Assembly: GCA_019753405.1 (NCBI GenBank)
Contig: JAIKLF010000006.1
Span: forward strand, 1 to 64,000
Source of the DNA: Murdochiella sp. Marseille-P8839
GTDB taxonomy: Bacteria; Bacillota; Clostridia; Tissierellales; Peptoniphilaceae
Direction of reading: 5' to 3'
DNA: 64,000 bases
Shown one piece after another: positions 52,110 through 60,840 of this stretch. Each line of letters begins with the position of its first letter. The first letter of the stretch is position 1. Position numbers and translations under genes: made by a program. The notes under the pieces were generated by a model that saw nothing but the letters and a program-made list of their open reading frames with translations, did no database searches and was not told the DNA's origin.

Positions 52110-53738
52110 ATGTCAACAAAAACCAGATTTTCACGTGAAGAATTGGGACCGTCCCTGTCGGCCATGAGCGCTCTGCGCACCATTGTGGAAACGCCGTTTT
52201 ACGGCAACAATGTTGTGGAGGTAAAAACGCTTGCCGAAGCCTATGAGATGGCCAAACATTCCACCGGTACGGTGGTCACGGATCTGCCGATTGAGCAGCC
52301 GGAAAAATTAGGTCTTCCTGCAGATGCGAAGGTATTGCTGTTTAACGACGGCGGAGTTACCGGACGTACCGCTGCTGCGCGCCGCATCGTTGGGGATGAA
52401 GGTGTAGACAGTGCAGATCTCAACCGCAAGGTGATGACCGCTGTATATGATACGCGCTGGAACACGATGTATCATGCGCAGGTCTTTGTTGGTCTGGATG
52501 AGGATTTTATGGTGCGTGCGCATCTGCTCATTCCGGAGGGGGAAGAAAACATTCTTTATGATTGGATGTTGAACTTCCAGCCCTGCACGCCGGAATATGA
52601 AGAAAGGTATGCAAAATCCAAGGCTATTCACGGAGAAGGGGACATCTATGTTTTCTCCGATCCGCAATGGGCACATGAGGAACACCCCCTGGGTCTGACC
52701 TATTTTGATTCGGCACACAACTGTGCTGCCTTGTTGGGCATGAAATATTTTGGCGAGCATAAAAAAGGAACGTTGACGTTAGCTTGGTCCATTGCCAATC
52801 GTCATGATTATGCCTGCTGCCATGGTGGCTGCAAAACCTTTAATCCGAACAGTGATTCACCCTATACGCTTGCCGTATTCGGTCTTTCTGGGTCAGGAAA
52901 ATCGACATTGACCCATGCTAAACACGATGGAAAATACGACATTCGCGTATTGCATGATGATGCTTTCATCATTTCGACGAAGGACTTCAGCTCGGTTGCT
53001 CTTGAACCCTCCTATTTTGATAAGACCGCAGACTATCCCGCTTCGTCCCCGGACAACAAGTATCTGTTGACTGTCCAGAACTGTGGTGTCACGTTGGATG
53101 AGGATGGAAAGAAGATCATTGTTTCAGAAGACATTCGTAATGGCAATGGTCGTGCGGTGAAGTCACGTCTCTGGTCGCCGAACCGCGTGGATGTATTGCA
53201 TCAGCCGATGACTGCGGTTGCCTGGATTATGAAGGATCCGGTTCTTCCGCCGCTGGTTCGTGTACATGATCCGAACGTTGCTGCGCTAATGGGCGCCACG
53301 CTTTCAACGAAACGCAGCAATGCCGAGCGTTTAGCAAAGGGTGTGGATCCAAACAAACTGGTCATTGAGCCCTACGCCAACCCGTTCCGCACGTATCCGC
53401 TGAACGATGATTTCCGCAAGTTCCTGGCTCTCTTTGAGCAAGGTGTGGATTGCTATATTCTCAACACCGGCTTCTTCCTGGATAAGAAGGTGCCGAAGGA
53501 AGTCACGATCGCCGCGATCGAAAGTCTGGTGGATGGCTCGACGGTCTGGAAGCCGCTGAAAGCGATGAAGGGGCTGGAGTATGCGGATATCGAAGGTTTC
53601 GATGTTCCGGATGATGACGACTATCGTACCAAGGTGCATCACAGTCTGGAGAATCGCACGATTTTCCTCCAGGAACAAAAAGGATTGAATCGCCTGCCCG
53701 ATGACGCGATTGCCATGCTTTTCGATTTGGAAAAGTAA
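52110..53738 (+). CDS. pckA: Phosphoenolpyruvate carboxykinase (ATP)
   Basis: Interconverts oxaloacetate plus ATP and phosphoenolpyruvate plus CO2; in anaerobes often run in the carboxylating direction to make ATP. 542 residues, normal. P-loop FGLSGSGKSTLTH; metal/nucleotide Asp pair in LHDDAFII; substrate Arg region NDGGVTGRTAAARR. The P-loop differs from the usual GLSGTGKTTLS of the family, and the whole protein looks like the divergent Clostridial branch. The RBS is weak (GAAAGAGTG). Followed at once by a strong terminator. Confidence 0.92.
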   Translation: MSTKTRFSREELGPSLSAMSALRTIVETPFYGNNVVEVKTLAEAYEMAKHSTGTVVTDLPIEQPEKLGLPADAKVLLFNDGGVTGRTAAARRIVGDEGVDSADLNRKVMTAVYDTRWNTMYHAQVFVGLDEDFMVRAHLLIPEGEENILYDWMLNFQPCTPEYEERYAKSKAIHGEGDIYVFSDPQWAHEEHPLGLTYFDSAHNCAALLGMKYFGEHKKGTLTLAWSIANRHDYACCHGGCKTFNPNSDSPYTLAVFGLSGSGKSTLTHAKHDGKYDIRVLHDDAFIISTKDFSSVALEPSYFDKTADYPASSPDNKYLLTVQNCGVTLDEDGKKIIVSEDIRNGNGRAVKSRLWSPNRVDVLHQPMTAVAWIMKDPVLPPLVRVHDPNVAALMGATLSTKRSNAERLAKGVDPNKLVIEPYANPFRTYPLNDDFRKFLALFEQGVDCYILNTGFFLDKKVPKEVTIAAIESLVDGSTVWKPLKAMKGLEYADIEGFDVPDDDDYRTKVHHSLENRTIFLQEQKGLNRLPDDAIAMLFDLEK

Positions 53739-53745
53739 GAACGGT

Positions 53746-53776
53746 CCGGGTCGGCATACCTGCCGACCCGGTTTTT
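53746..53776 (+). terminator. Rho-independent terminator of pckA
   Basis: CCGGGTCGGCA-TACC-TGCCGACCCGG followed by TTTTTC; starts eight bases after the stop codon. Confidence 0.95.
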
Positions 53777-53963
53777 CTCTTTTTGTATGGAATGAGGAGG
53801 CGCCGGGCCGACCTGCTTGTCAACCGATTGGTAGGACATGCGTTGCCGGTTTTAGCGTAGATTGCCGGTTTAGGCGACTATGGTGGAAGGGGTGACCACT
53901 TGGGATGATCGCCCCGCATAGCCGACTGAGGCAGGTTGAAAAACAGGAAGAAAGGAGGACGCT

Positions 53964-54986
53964 ATGGACAAAAGAACGGTCTTGGAAAAGCAAACGCCGG
54001 TCTTGGATGCGGAAAAAGTGGATTTGCCGCATTCCGACGAAACGCCCTCTATAACGTCACCGGATACCCTGCCCACTCGTCGGAAGAAAGAGGCTCGCCG
54101 TTCGAAAAAGCAGGGACGAAAACGGGGTAAGATTAAGCGCGTCCTGATTGGGCTCATCATGAATCTTCACAATCAGGATCTCCTTTATCGCGCTTCCTCT
54201 CTTTCCTACGACTTGCTGATGGCGAGTATTCCTTTGCTTCTCCTGTTCATCGTTGTGGGTTCACTCTTCTTCGCTCAACCGACGGCTTCGCTCTATTCGC
54301 TTTTTCGCCTTCTTCCGCAAGCGGTTGCCGACATTCTTTCGGATGTGCTGAACGTACTGATGAAAAACGTCAACGCCGGTACCGTCGGATTCGGTTTGGT
54401 TACCGCCGTTTGGCTCGGCTCCAACGGGTTTAATAAACTCATCCTGGACGTCAATACATCTCTCGGCTTTCGCATACGTGGAAAAAGTGTTATGCGCCGT
54501 GTTTTCGCTATTATCTATACGGTTCTGTTCTTAACCGCCATTGTCCTTTTGTTGGTGTTGGTTGTCTTTTCCCGCAGCCTGATTTTGGTCGCAGAACGTG
54601 CCATTCATGAATTCGGCATTCGCGAGTTGGAGGCGCTTGTCGGCCTGCTTAATTCCTTCCTCGCTCATTATTTGCCGCTTTTCTTTTTTCTTTTTACACT
54701 GGTGCTCTTCTATCGCACGGCTCCTATCGTTAGCAATGGGCACGTCACTTGGCGAGAAGCTGCCTTTGGCGGAATCATTGCCGGTGTCGGCATTTTTTTG
54801 CTGACGATCATCTACGGTTACGTGCTCGATAACGTTTCACGTCTTTCTCTCTACTTCGGCTCCCTTACCGGTTTTCTCGGCTTGTTCTTTTGGCTGAAGT
54901 ATACCTGTCTCATCCTCATTATCGGCGCGGAAATCATTGCTGAAGTGCGCAGAGTTCCGGACAAGAAGGGTGATCCCTCGCATTAA
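53964..54986 (+). CDS. YihY/UPF0761-family inner-membrane protein
   Basis: 340 residues. A 60-residue charged head (Lys/Arg-rich) precedes six or so membrane helices. Family marks: QDLLYRASSLSYDLLMASIPLLL at the first helix, VWLGSNGFNKLILDVN, YRTAPIVSNGHVTWREAAFGGIIAG and the last helix GLFFWLKYTCLILIIGAEIIAE. Once called RNase BN, but the family has no proven nuclease role; transport or envelope function is likely. RBS AGAAAGGAGGACGCT. Confidence 0.92.
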   Translation: MDKRTVLEKQTPVLDAEKVDLPHSDETPSITSPDTLPTRRKKEARRSKKQGRKRGKIKRVLIGLIMNLHNQDLLYRASSLSYDLLMASIPLLLLFIVVGSLFFAQPTASLYSLFRLLPQAVADILSDVLNVLMKNVNAGTVGFGLVTAVWLGSNGFNKLILDVNTSLGFRIRGKSVMRRVFAIIYTVLFLTAIVLLLVLVVFSRSLILVAERAIHEFGIRELEALVGLLNSFLAHYLPLFFFLFTLVLFYRTAPIVSNGHVTWREAAFGGIIAGVGIFLLTIIYGYVLDNVSRLSLYFGSLTGFLGLFFWLKYTCLILIIGAEIIAEVRRVPDKKGDPSH

Positions 54987-55154
54987 TTTGTTGATTGCTG
55001 CGGTATATGTCAAATAGACTGCAGCAGTAGGTTTGTTGCACCCGATTTAGTGTATTATTCCTCAATTAATGCTCCCTGTTAAAAGTTTTTGGGCCTTCGT
55101 TTTTGCCTTTCTTTATTTTTGCTTTTTCCATTCCGCAAAGATTGCAGTGTGATG
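54987..55154. other. AT-rich intergenic sequence downstream of yihY
   Basis: No gene. Base composition drops sharply compared with flanking genes from here to about 56550. No clear terminator for yihY was seen. Confidence 0.5.
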
Positions 55155-55503
55155 GGAGCCTTTTTTCACCTTTTTTCAGTTTAGGCTCCCATTTTAGATC
55201 CTCTTGATGGCTGGAAAGGGGCCTACTTTCACTTTTTCTTATTTTGGGATCCTTTTCAGAAGCGAATCAACATCCAATAAGGATCCCTTTTTCATCTTTT
55301 CTTATTTTAGGCTGCTTTTTTATGATCTTTTCACTACCTCGCAAAAGCCCTTTTTTGTCTTTCTTTGTTTTGGGCTCCTTCTTAGAAGATGTTTTATGGT
55401 TGCGAAGGAGCCTTTTTTTCATTTTTTCTATTTTGGGCTCTTTCTTATGCTCTTTCGATAGCTACATAGGAGCCTTTAATTGCCTTTCTTTATTTTGGGT
55501 CCC
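55155..55503. repeat. Alternating inverted-motif array, GGAGCC/GGCTCC family, copy 2
   Basis: About six pairs. GGAGCC-23 nt-GGCTCC-27/28 nt-GGAGCC, with T-rich 23-nt spacers such as TTTTTTTCATTTTTTCTATTTTG, closely resembling the inner spacers of the GTGTCC family at 1894. Several half-sites are imperfect (GGATCC, GGCTCT, GGTCCC). The array is followed by about 230 bp of AT-rich sequence with no gene before the next ATG at 55732. Confidence 0.85.
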
Positions 55504-55731
55504 TGAAGAGCTAATGGCAAGTAATACAATTCCAAAAAACAGCATGTTGAGAAAAATGCAAAAGCGAAAGCATGACCAGCATCAGACATGCATGGAATAC
55601 ATTGGTATGCTGAGTCAGAATTTTAAGAATCACTGAGAATCAAAGTTTGTCAGAATATAGGTAGCGGTGAAGAATGCTTTTAGCATCTACGGAAAGAGCA
55701 TTCTATAAAAATTGTAAAAAAGGAGAAAACG

Positions 55732-56541
55732 ATGCGTACTACTGCAGATGTCTTATTCGCACTACGAGATTTCTATCGCGAGCAGTGGCAAAAATTGATG
55801 CAGAAAGAAAATCCTCATGTGAATGGATATCTCAAAATTGAACAACGAAACAACCACTTTCGGTATTATCACGGCTTCTACGATCCAACTATTAAAGCCC
55901 AAAAAAGGATCTATCTTTCTCGACACGACACCACCCTCATTCGGCAATTAGCGCAAAAATCTTATGATCAAAAATTAAAACGACTGTTGGAAAAGAGGCT
56001 CCGCACTCTTGATCGAATATGCCGTGATTTTCACGATGAGGAATTGGAAAACCTCTATTCCTCCTTAAGTCCACAACGCAAAAAACTCATTACACCGTCG
56101 ATTCCAAGCTGGGAGGCGTTGGTAAAACAGTGGATCGAAAAGCCCTATCCTGTTGAACCGCCTTCCTTCCCCAGACCGGAAATCTACAGTAAAAACGGCG
56201 AACAGTTGCGCTCAAAATCAGAAAAAATCCTGGCCGATATGTTCTATGACCAAAACATTCCTTATAAATATGAATGTCCGCTTTGGTTAGAACAAACCTG
56301 GTATTATCCCGACTTTACCTTCCTCAGCCCTTACACGAAAAAAGAAGTGTACTGGGAACATCTGGGCATGATGGGTGAAGAGGAGTATGCCTCCCGTGCC
56401 ATACAAAAGATACTTTTTTATGATCGTCATGGAATTTATCCGGGGGAAAATCTCATCCTCACCTATGAAACAGGCGCCACGCCCTTAGACTTTCGTTGGG
56501 CACAGCGCCTGATTTCGCGTTATCTGATTAAGACTGAATGA
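55732..56541 (+). CDS. Uncharacterised protein with PD-(D/E)XK-nuclease-like C-terminus
   Basis: 269 residues, not a named family. The first 130 residues are helical and basic. The C-terminal half reads SKSEKILADMFYDQNIPYKY, then WYYPDFTFLSP, then KEVYWEHLGMMGEEEYA; the spacing of Glu, PD and Glu-His resembles the small nuclease-fold proteins related to very-short-patch or Hjc-type endonucleases. No signal peptide. AT-rich compared with the surrounding genes and next to an inverted-motif array, hinting at acquisition. RBS AAAAAAGGAGAAAACG. The stop region is followed by three copies of ACTGAATGAGnnCCCA. Confidence 0.68.
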   Translation: MRTTADVLFALRDFYREQWQKLMQKENPHVNGYLKIEQRNNHFRYYHGFYDPTIKAQKRIYLSRHDTTLIRQLAQKSYDQKLKRLLEKRLRTLDRICRDFHDEELENLYSSLSPQRKKLITPSIPSWEALVKQWIEKPYPVEPPSFPRPEIYSKNGEQLRSKSEKILADMFYDQNIPYKYECPLWLEQTWYYPDFTFLSPYTKKEVYWEHLGMMGEEEYASRAIQKILFYDRHGIYPGENLILTYETGATPLDFRWAQRLISRYLIKTE

Positions 56542-56714
56542 GAACCCACATAAAACTGAATGAGGAGCCATATTAAAGCCGAATGAGGACCCACAACGTG
56601 CTCATCACGGCCTGAACGCCACACCGTTCCCTCACCGCACCTGCTCTCCACAGTTTATCCACGATCCTCCCATCACCACCGTCTCCTATCACCACGGTTC
56701 TCCCATCCGCCTTG

Positions 56715-57653
56715 CTAAGCCTCTTCTTCCAAAAAGGCAGCTGCATGGCGAAAAACAATTTCCGCGCGCTTTTCCATCGCTTCGTTCGTAAAGTATGCAA
56801 TGTGCGGCGTAAGAAGCACATTGGGCGCAGAAAGAAGCGGTTCTTCCGCAGAAAGTGGCGGCTCTTCATTAAAAACGTCCACCCCTGCACCGGCAAGGAC
56901 TCCACGCTGTAGCGCATCCGCCAAATCGCCGGAATGGACAATCGGGCCGCGTGCACAATTCAGAAGTATAGCCGTCGGCTTCATGAGCGCAAATTCACGT
57001 GCCGTAAGAAAGTTTCGGGTTTCCGGTGTGCTGGGTAGATGCACGGTTAGAATGTCTGCCCGGCGAAGCACCTCTTCCAACGGAAGATAGGTGAGGCCAA
57101 GCGCTTTCAACTCGTCCTTCTCGGAACGATTAAAGCCGATCAACTGTGCACCGAAAGCATGAAAGAGCTGCGCTACACGCGCACCGATGCGTCCGGTGCC
57201 GATGATGCCAACTGTCCGACCGGCAATTTCCGCCCCGCAAAAATCCGCCGCCTTTCCGCCTTGACGGATCCCTTCATCAGCCGCTTTGAGTTTTCGCAAA
57301 AGGGAAATTGTCAAGCCGATGACCAGCTCCGCGACTCCCTCGTCCGAATAGCCCGCTGCATTGATGACGCGAATACCCTTCGCCTCAGCTTTTTCTACCG
57401 GCACATGATCCATCCCGGTAAAGGCGATATTGATATATTTCAGCTTTGGCGCACGCTCAATGACGCTTTCCGGCATGGGCGTGTTCGCCAAAATCACCTG
57501 CTCCGCATCCCCGATACGCGAAAGCCACTCCTCTTCCGTCTTCGGTTTCGTATCATAGGCCTCAAAAGAATGACCGTTCTCCCGAAGCGGAGCAGACAAT
57601 TCATTCAAACGCGCTGACGAAATCGCCAAAGGCTCCACAAGTACCGTTTTCAT
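56715..57653 (-). CDS. D-2-hydroxyacid dehydrogenase, NAD-dependent
   Basis: 312 residues. Rossmann loop TVGIIGTGRIGARVAQLF; catalytic Arg in NCARGPIVHSGDL, Glu in VFNEEPPL and His in LLTPHIAYFTNEA. Active-site layout is complete. Could reduce glycerate, lactate or a branched-chain keto acid; sequence does not settle it. RBS GTAAGGAGGAAAG. It is 14 bp downstream of comF. Confidence 0.92.
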   Translation of the reverse strand: MKTVLVEPLAISSARLNELSAPLRENGHSFEAYDTKPKTEEEWLSRIGDAEQVILANTPMPESVIERAPKLKYINIAFTGMDHVPVEKAEAKGIRVINAAGYSDEGVAELVIGLTISLLRKLKAADEGIRQGGKAADFCGAEIAGRTVGIIGTGRIGARVAQLFHAFGAQLIGFNRSEKDELKALGLTYLPLEEVLRRADILTVHLPSTPETRNFLTAREFALMKPTAILLNCARGPIVHSGDLADALQRGVLAGAGVDVFNEEPPLSAEEPLLSAPNVLLTPHIAYFTNEAMEKRAEIVFRHAAAFLEEEA

Positions 57654-57667
57654 CTTTCCTCCTTACT

Positions 57668-58468
57668 CTACAACCAGCCACCTTCACTTTCCTCCTGCGA
57701 GGGATAATCCACGCAGGCAAGTGTAAGCCCTACAGCATACCAATGCACTTCGTTAAGGATTTGCATCGCCTCGAACAAGGTATTTCCCGTGGTTAAAAAA
57801 TCATCGCAAATAATGCCTACGCCCACGAGAGGATCGTACAAAGCCGACGGAGACAATGAAAATGCACCCTTAACATTCGTCCGGCGCTCCCATGCGGAAA
57901 TTCGTTTCTGTGCCCGATGCGTCATGCCCTTTTTCAGCAGCGAAATCAACGGAAGGTGCAATGTGGAAGCAACGGATTCTGCAAGCGCTTTTGCCGGATG
58001 GGAACCGCGGAGCACTTCACGACGATGCGTCTGCGGGATATACGATACCCATGAAGCCTGTGAAAGTACGGGATGCTGCATCACATAGGCAGCCAAAATC
58101 TCCTGAAAAACCGATGCATAAGCCGTTTTTTGCTGAAATTTATAGGCTCCAAAAAAATGGCGCAAGAATCGATTATAAAACAGCGCACTATAGGCGTAAA
58201 ACGGTACGTCGTCATCAACCGACATTGCGTCGGAAAATGCACTATCGTTGGCCAAGGACATCTCGTCGGGCATCGGCACGCGGTCAAGAAACGGTACGTC
58301 ATCATCCACCGGCGCACTGCTTTTCTCGTCAGAAAAATTAGGGGTCAGGAGGCGGCAGGCGCCCGGTGTTTCGAGTTCATCAAGGCAATCGCGACATAAC
58401 CCGAAACGCCCATCTGCCGGACGATGGCAAAATGGACAACAATCCGCGTCCACAAATAAAAAGGACAC
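57668..58468 (-). CDS. comF: ComF-family phosphoribosyltransferase-like protein
   Basis: 266 residues, GTG start at 58468 behind TAAGGAGGTAG. N-terminal zinc ribbon (CCPFC ... CRDC). The C-terminal phosphoribosyltransferase fold has GSHPAKALAESVA and the PRPP loop ICDDFLTTGNTL. ComF takes part in DNA uptake in naturally competent bacteria, but many homologues sit in non-competent genomes. No comFA helicase is next to it. The linker between the two domains has a doubled VDDDVPF segment. Directly follows recD2, 9 bp away. Confidence 0.88.
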   Translation of the reverse strand: MSFLFVDADCCPFCHRPADGRFGLCRDCLDELETPGACRLLTPNFSDEKSSAPVDDDVPFLDRVPMPDEMSLANDSAFSDAMSVDDDVPFYAYSALFYNRFLRHFFGAYKFQQKTAYASVFQEILAAYVMQHPVLSQASWVSYIPQTHRREVLRGSHPAKALAESVASTLHLPLISLLKKGMTHRAQKRISAWERRTNVKGAFSLSPSALYDPLVGVGIICDDFLTTGNTLFEAMQILNEVHWYAVGLTLACVDYPSQEESEGGWL

Positions 58469-58477
58469 CCTACCTCC

Positions 58478-60670
58478 TTAAAACAGCTCCTTACGCAGCG
58501 CCAATGCCTGTATTAATCGCTCATCCAACGAGGAATTGCGCCGGCGAATATGATTGTTTTCGACCATGCGCTTAAGAGTCTGCGGATCACCGACGCAAAG
58601 GCACAGATTGCGCGCGCGCGTCATGGCCGTGTACAGGATATTGCGCGTCAGCAGCATCGGTGCGCCGGGTACAACGGCAATCACTACGCAGGGAAATTCG
58701 GAACCTTGCGACTTGTGAATCGTAATGGCATACGACAAATCCAGTTCATGAAACTGTTTTGGCTCATAACGTGTCAGGCGGCCGTCAAAATCCACTTCGA
58801 AAAAGGCACCCTGTTCATCAATCGTCGACAGCACTCCGAAGTCGCCATTATACACGCCCTCGCCCTTCTCCTCCGCTACTGTGGTCCAAGACAGGTCGTA
58901 ATCATTCTTGATCTGCATTACCGCATCCCCTTCCCGGAAATGCCGCTCACCCACCTCCCATTCGCGCTTTGCTTCACGGGGAGGATTGAGCGCCCGCTGA
59001 AGACGCGCATTTAGACTGATCACCCCGCATTCCCCCCGTTTCATCGCCGAAAGCACCTGAATATCCTGAAACGGAGAAAGCCCGTAGTAGTCCGGAAGAC
59101 GGCGCGTAACCAGGTCTTCGATGAGATCCGCCGCATCACGCGCGTTGTTCGTCGGAAGGAAGAAGAAATCGCCGTCTTTTTCATTCGCTACCGGCATCTC
59201 TCCATGGCGTACCCGATGCGCATTGCGAACGATGCCGGATTGTTCAGACTGACGGTAAATATGCTCCAGACGCACCGTTTCAATAATGCCGGAAGCAATG
59301 AGATCGTGCAGTACATTGCCGGCACCAACCGACGGCAACTGATCCGCATCGCCCACCAAAACCAGACGTGCCGAGTCCTTAAGGGCATCGGTCAGGTTTG
59401 CCATCAAAGGCAAATCCACCATGCTCAGCTCATCTACAATAACTGCGTCCGCCTCAAGCGGATTTTCCGCATTACGACTCGGTCCGGAAGATTCTTCTCC
59501 TCCACGATAGCCCAGCAAACGGTGCACGGTCAAGGCTTCTCTGTCCGTCGACTGTTCCAATCGTTTCGCTGCGCGTCCCGTCGGTGCCGCAAGAGCACTC
59601 ACCAATCCGTTCTGATCAAACAGCTCCAGAATCGCACGTACTATAGTCGTTTTTCCGGTTCCCGGACCGCCGGTAATCACTACGACTCGTTCCCGTGCCG
59701 CCTGCGCAATGGCGGCTTTCTGCAGATCATCTGCCACCAGACCGATCTTCTCTTCTATCGCAGGAAAATTCACGGTAAGCGGCTCTTCTGCATTTTCACG
59801 AAGCAAAACCAAGCGCATGGCGACGTCATGCTCAGCGACATCGTATCGGCGCAGATAAATCCGCTTCTTGGCCGGATCGCGGACGATACGCTCATCCACC
59901 GTCAATGAAAAAATCGCCTCCGGACAGGATTCCGGCACATGTCCCAGCAAACGCTGCAAGCCGCGATCCAATTCTTCCTCCGTCACAAAGCAGGCGCCGT
60001 CCGACAGCGCGGCATGCTCACAAAAATAGGCAATGGCCGCCTTCGTTCGCAAAAGCGAATCCTCCTCTATGCCCAACTTTTTTGCGATTGCGTCCGCCGT
60101 GAGAAACCCTATGCCCTCCACCTGCTCGACTAGAATATAGGGGTTCTTTTTTATCACCTCTATGGCGTCGGTACCGAAAACGCGCAAGATCTCCTGGGCC
60201 GTTTTCGGGCCGATACCGAGATTTTGCAACGCCATCATGGTACGCGAAGACGCTTCCTGCGCAATCAACGCCTCCTGAATTTCAGCTGCCTTGACGGGGC
60301 CGATGCCGCGAAGGGTGAGCAACACCTCCGGCTCCTCACGAAGGATGGTCAATACGTTGACGCCATATTCTTCAACCAGCTGTGTGGCACGCTTTTTACC
60401 GATATGGGGAATTGCCCCGGAAGAAAGATAGCGGATAAGCTGTTCTGCCGACGTCGGTTCCACTTTGCGGGCAATTTTCACCTGCAACTGCTCGCCGTAT
60501 TTAGGATGGAAAACCAGTTCGCCGCCAAGTTCCAGATCTTCTCCTTCTGCCAACGAAAAAAAAGTGCCCACACAGGTTAGGGGGCCGTCCTCGGTGGACA
60601 GCACAAAGACGGTCCACCCGCTCTCCTCATTATGAAAGCGTACGGTGGAAACCGTCCCCATAACCTGCAT
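58478..60670 (-). CDS. recD2: ATP-dependent DNA helicase RecD2 (SF1B)
   Basis: 5'-3' helicase of 730 residues with roles in repair and replication fork protection. N-terminal OB-like part (MGTVSTVRFHNEESGWTVF); tandem helix-hairpin-helix motifs (GIGPVKAAEIQEAL, LGIGPKTAQEIL); Walker A ITGGPGTGKTTIV; DELSMVDL; VLVGDADQLPSVGAGNVL; C-terminal ITIHKSQGSEFP and YTAMTRARNL. This is the RecD2 arrangement, with no RecBC. Start at ATG 60670 behind GAGGTGTTC. Co-transcribed with comF. Confidence 0.96.
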   Translation of the reverse strand: MQVMGTVSTVRFHNEESGWTVFVLSTEDGPLTCVGTFFSLAEGEDLELGGELVFHPKYGEQLQVKIARKVEPTSAEQLIRYLSSGAIPHIGKKRATQLVEEYGVNVLTILREEPEVLLTLRGIGPVKAAEIQEALIAQEASSRTMMALQNLGIGPKTAQEILRVFGTDAIEVIKKNPYILVEQVEGIGFLTADAIAKKLGIEEDSLLRTKAAIAYFCEHAALSDGACFVTEEELDRGLQRLLGHVPESCPEAIFSLTVDERIVRDPAKKRIYLRRYDVAEHDVAMRLVLLRENAEEPLTVNFPAIEEKIGLVADDLQKAAIAQAARERVVVITGGPGTGKTTIVRAILELFDQNGLVSALAAPTGRAAKRLEQSTDREALTVHRLLGYRGGEESSGPSRNAENPLEADAVIVDELSMVDLPLMANLTDALKDSARLVLVGDADQLPSVGAGNVLHDLIASGIIETVRLEHIYRQSEQSGIVRNAHRVRHGEMPVANEKDGDFFFLPTNNARDAADLIEDLVTRRLPDYYGLSPFQDIQVLSAMKRGECGVISLNARLQRALNPPREAKREWEVGERHFREGDAVMQIKNDYDLSWTTVAEEKGEGVYNGDFGVLSTIDEQGAFFEVDFDGRLTRYEPKQFHELDLSYAITIHKSQGSEFPCVVIAVVPGAPMLLTRNILYTAMTRARNLCLCVGDPQTLKRMVENNHIRRRNSSLDERLIQALALRKELF

Positions 60671-60805
60671 AGAACACCTCATTTCGATGTCTTTCAAAAA
60701 GCTTTCCGGTGGTGTCTGCGCAAAGCTCAGAGTATCCGCGCTAAGCACACGACATCCCGCATTGAGCACAAGCCGTTTTATACAAAACGCCCGACGACAT
60801 CCTCA

Positions 60806-60840
60806 CCACCCCGGCAAGCATTCGACCGGGTCTTTTCTTT
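60806..60840. terminator. Weak hairpin between recD2 and murA
   Basis: CCCGGCAAGCATTCGACCGGG with a T-rich run on the plus strand only. On the minus strand, where the genes lie, it lacks a U tract. Its role is uncertain. Confidence 0.3.

Noticed and set aside
56655-56663. DnaA-box-like TTATCCACG
   Set aside because: A single imperfect copy with no cluster, no dnaA or dnaN nearby and no AT-rich unwinding element; not an origin.
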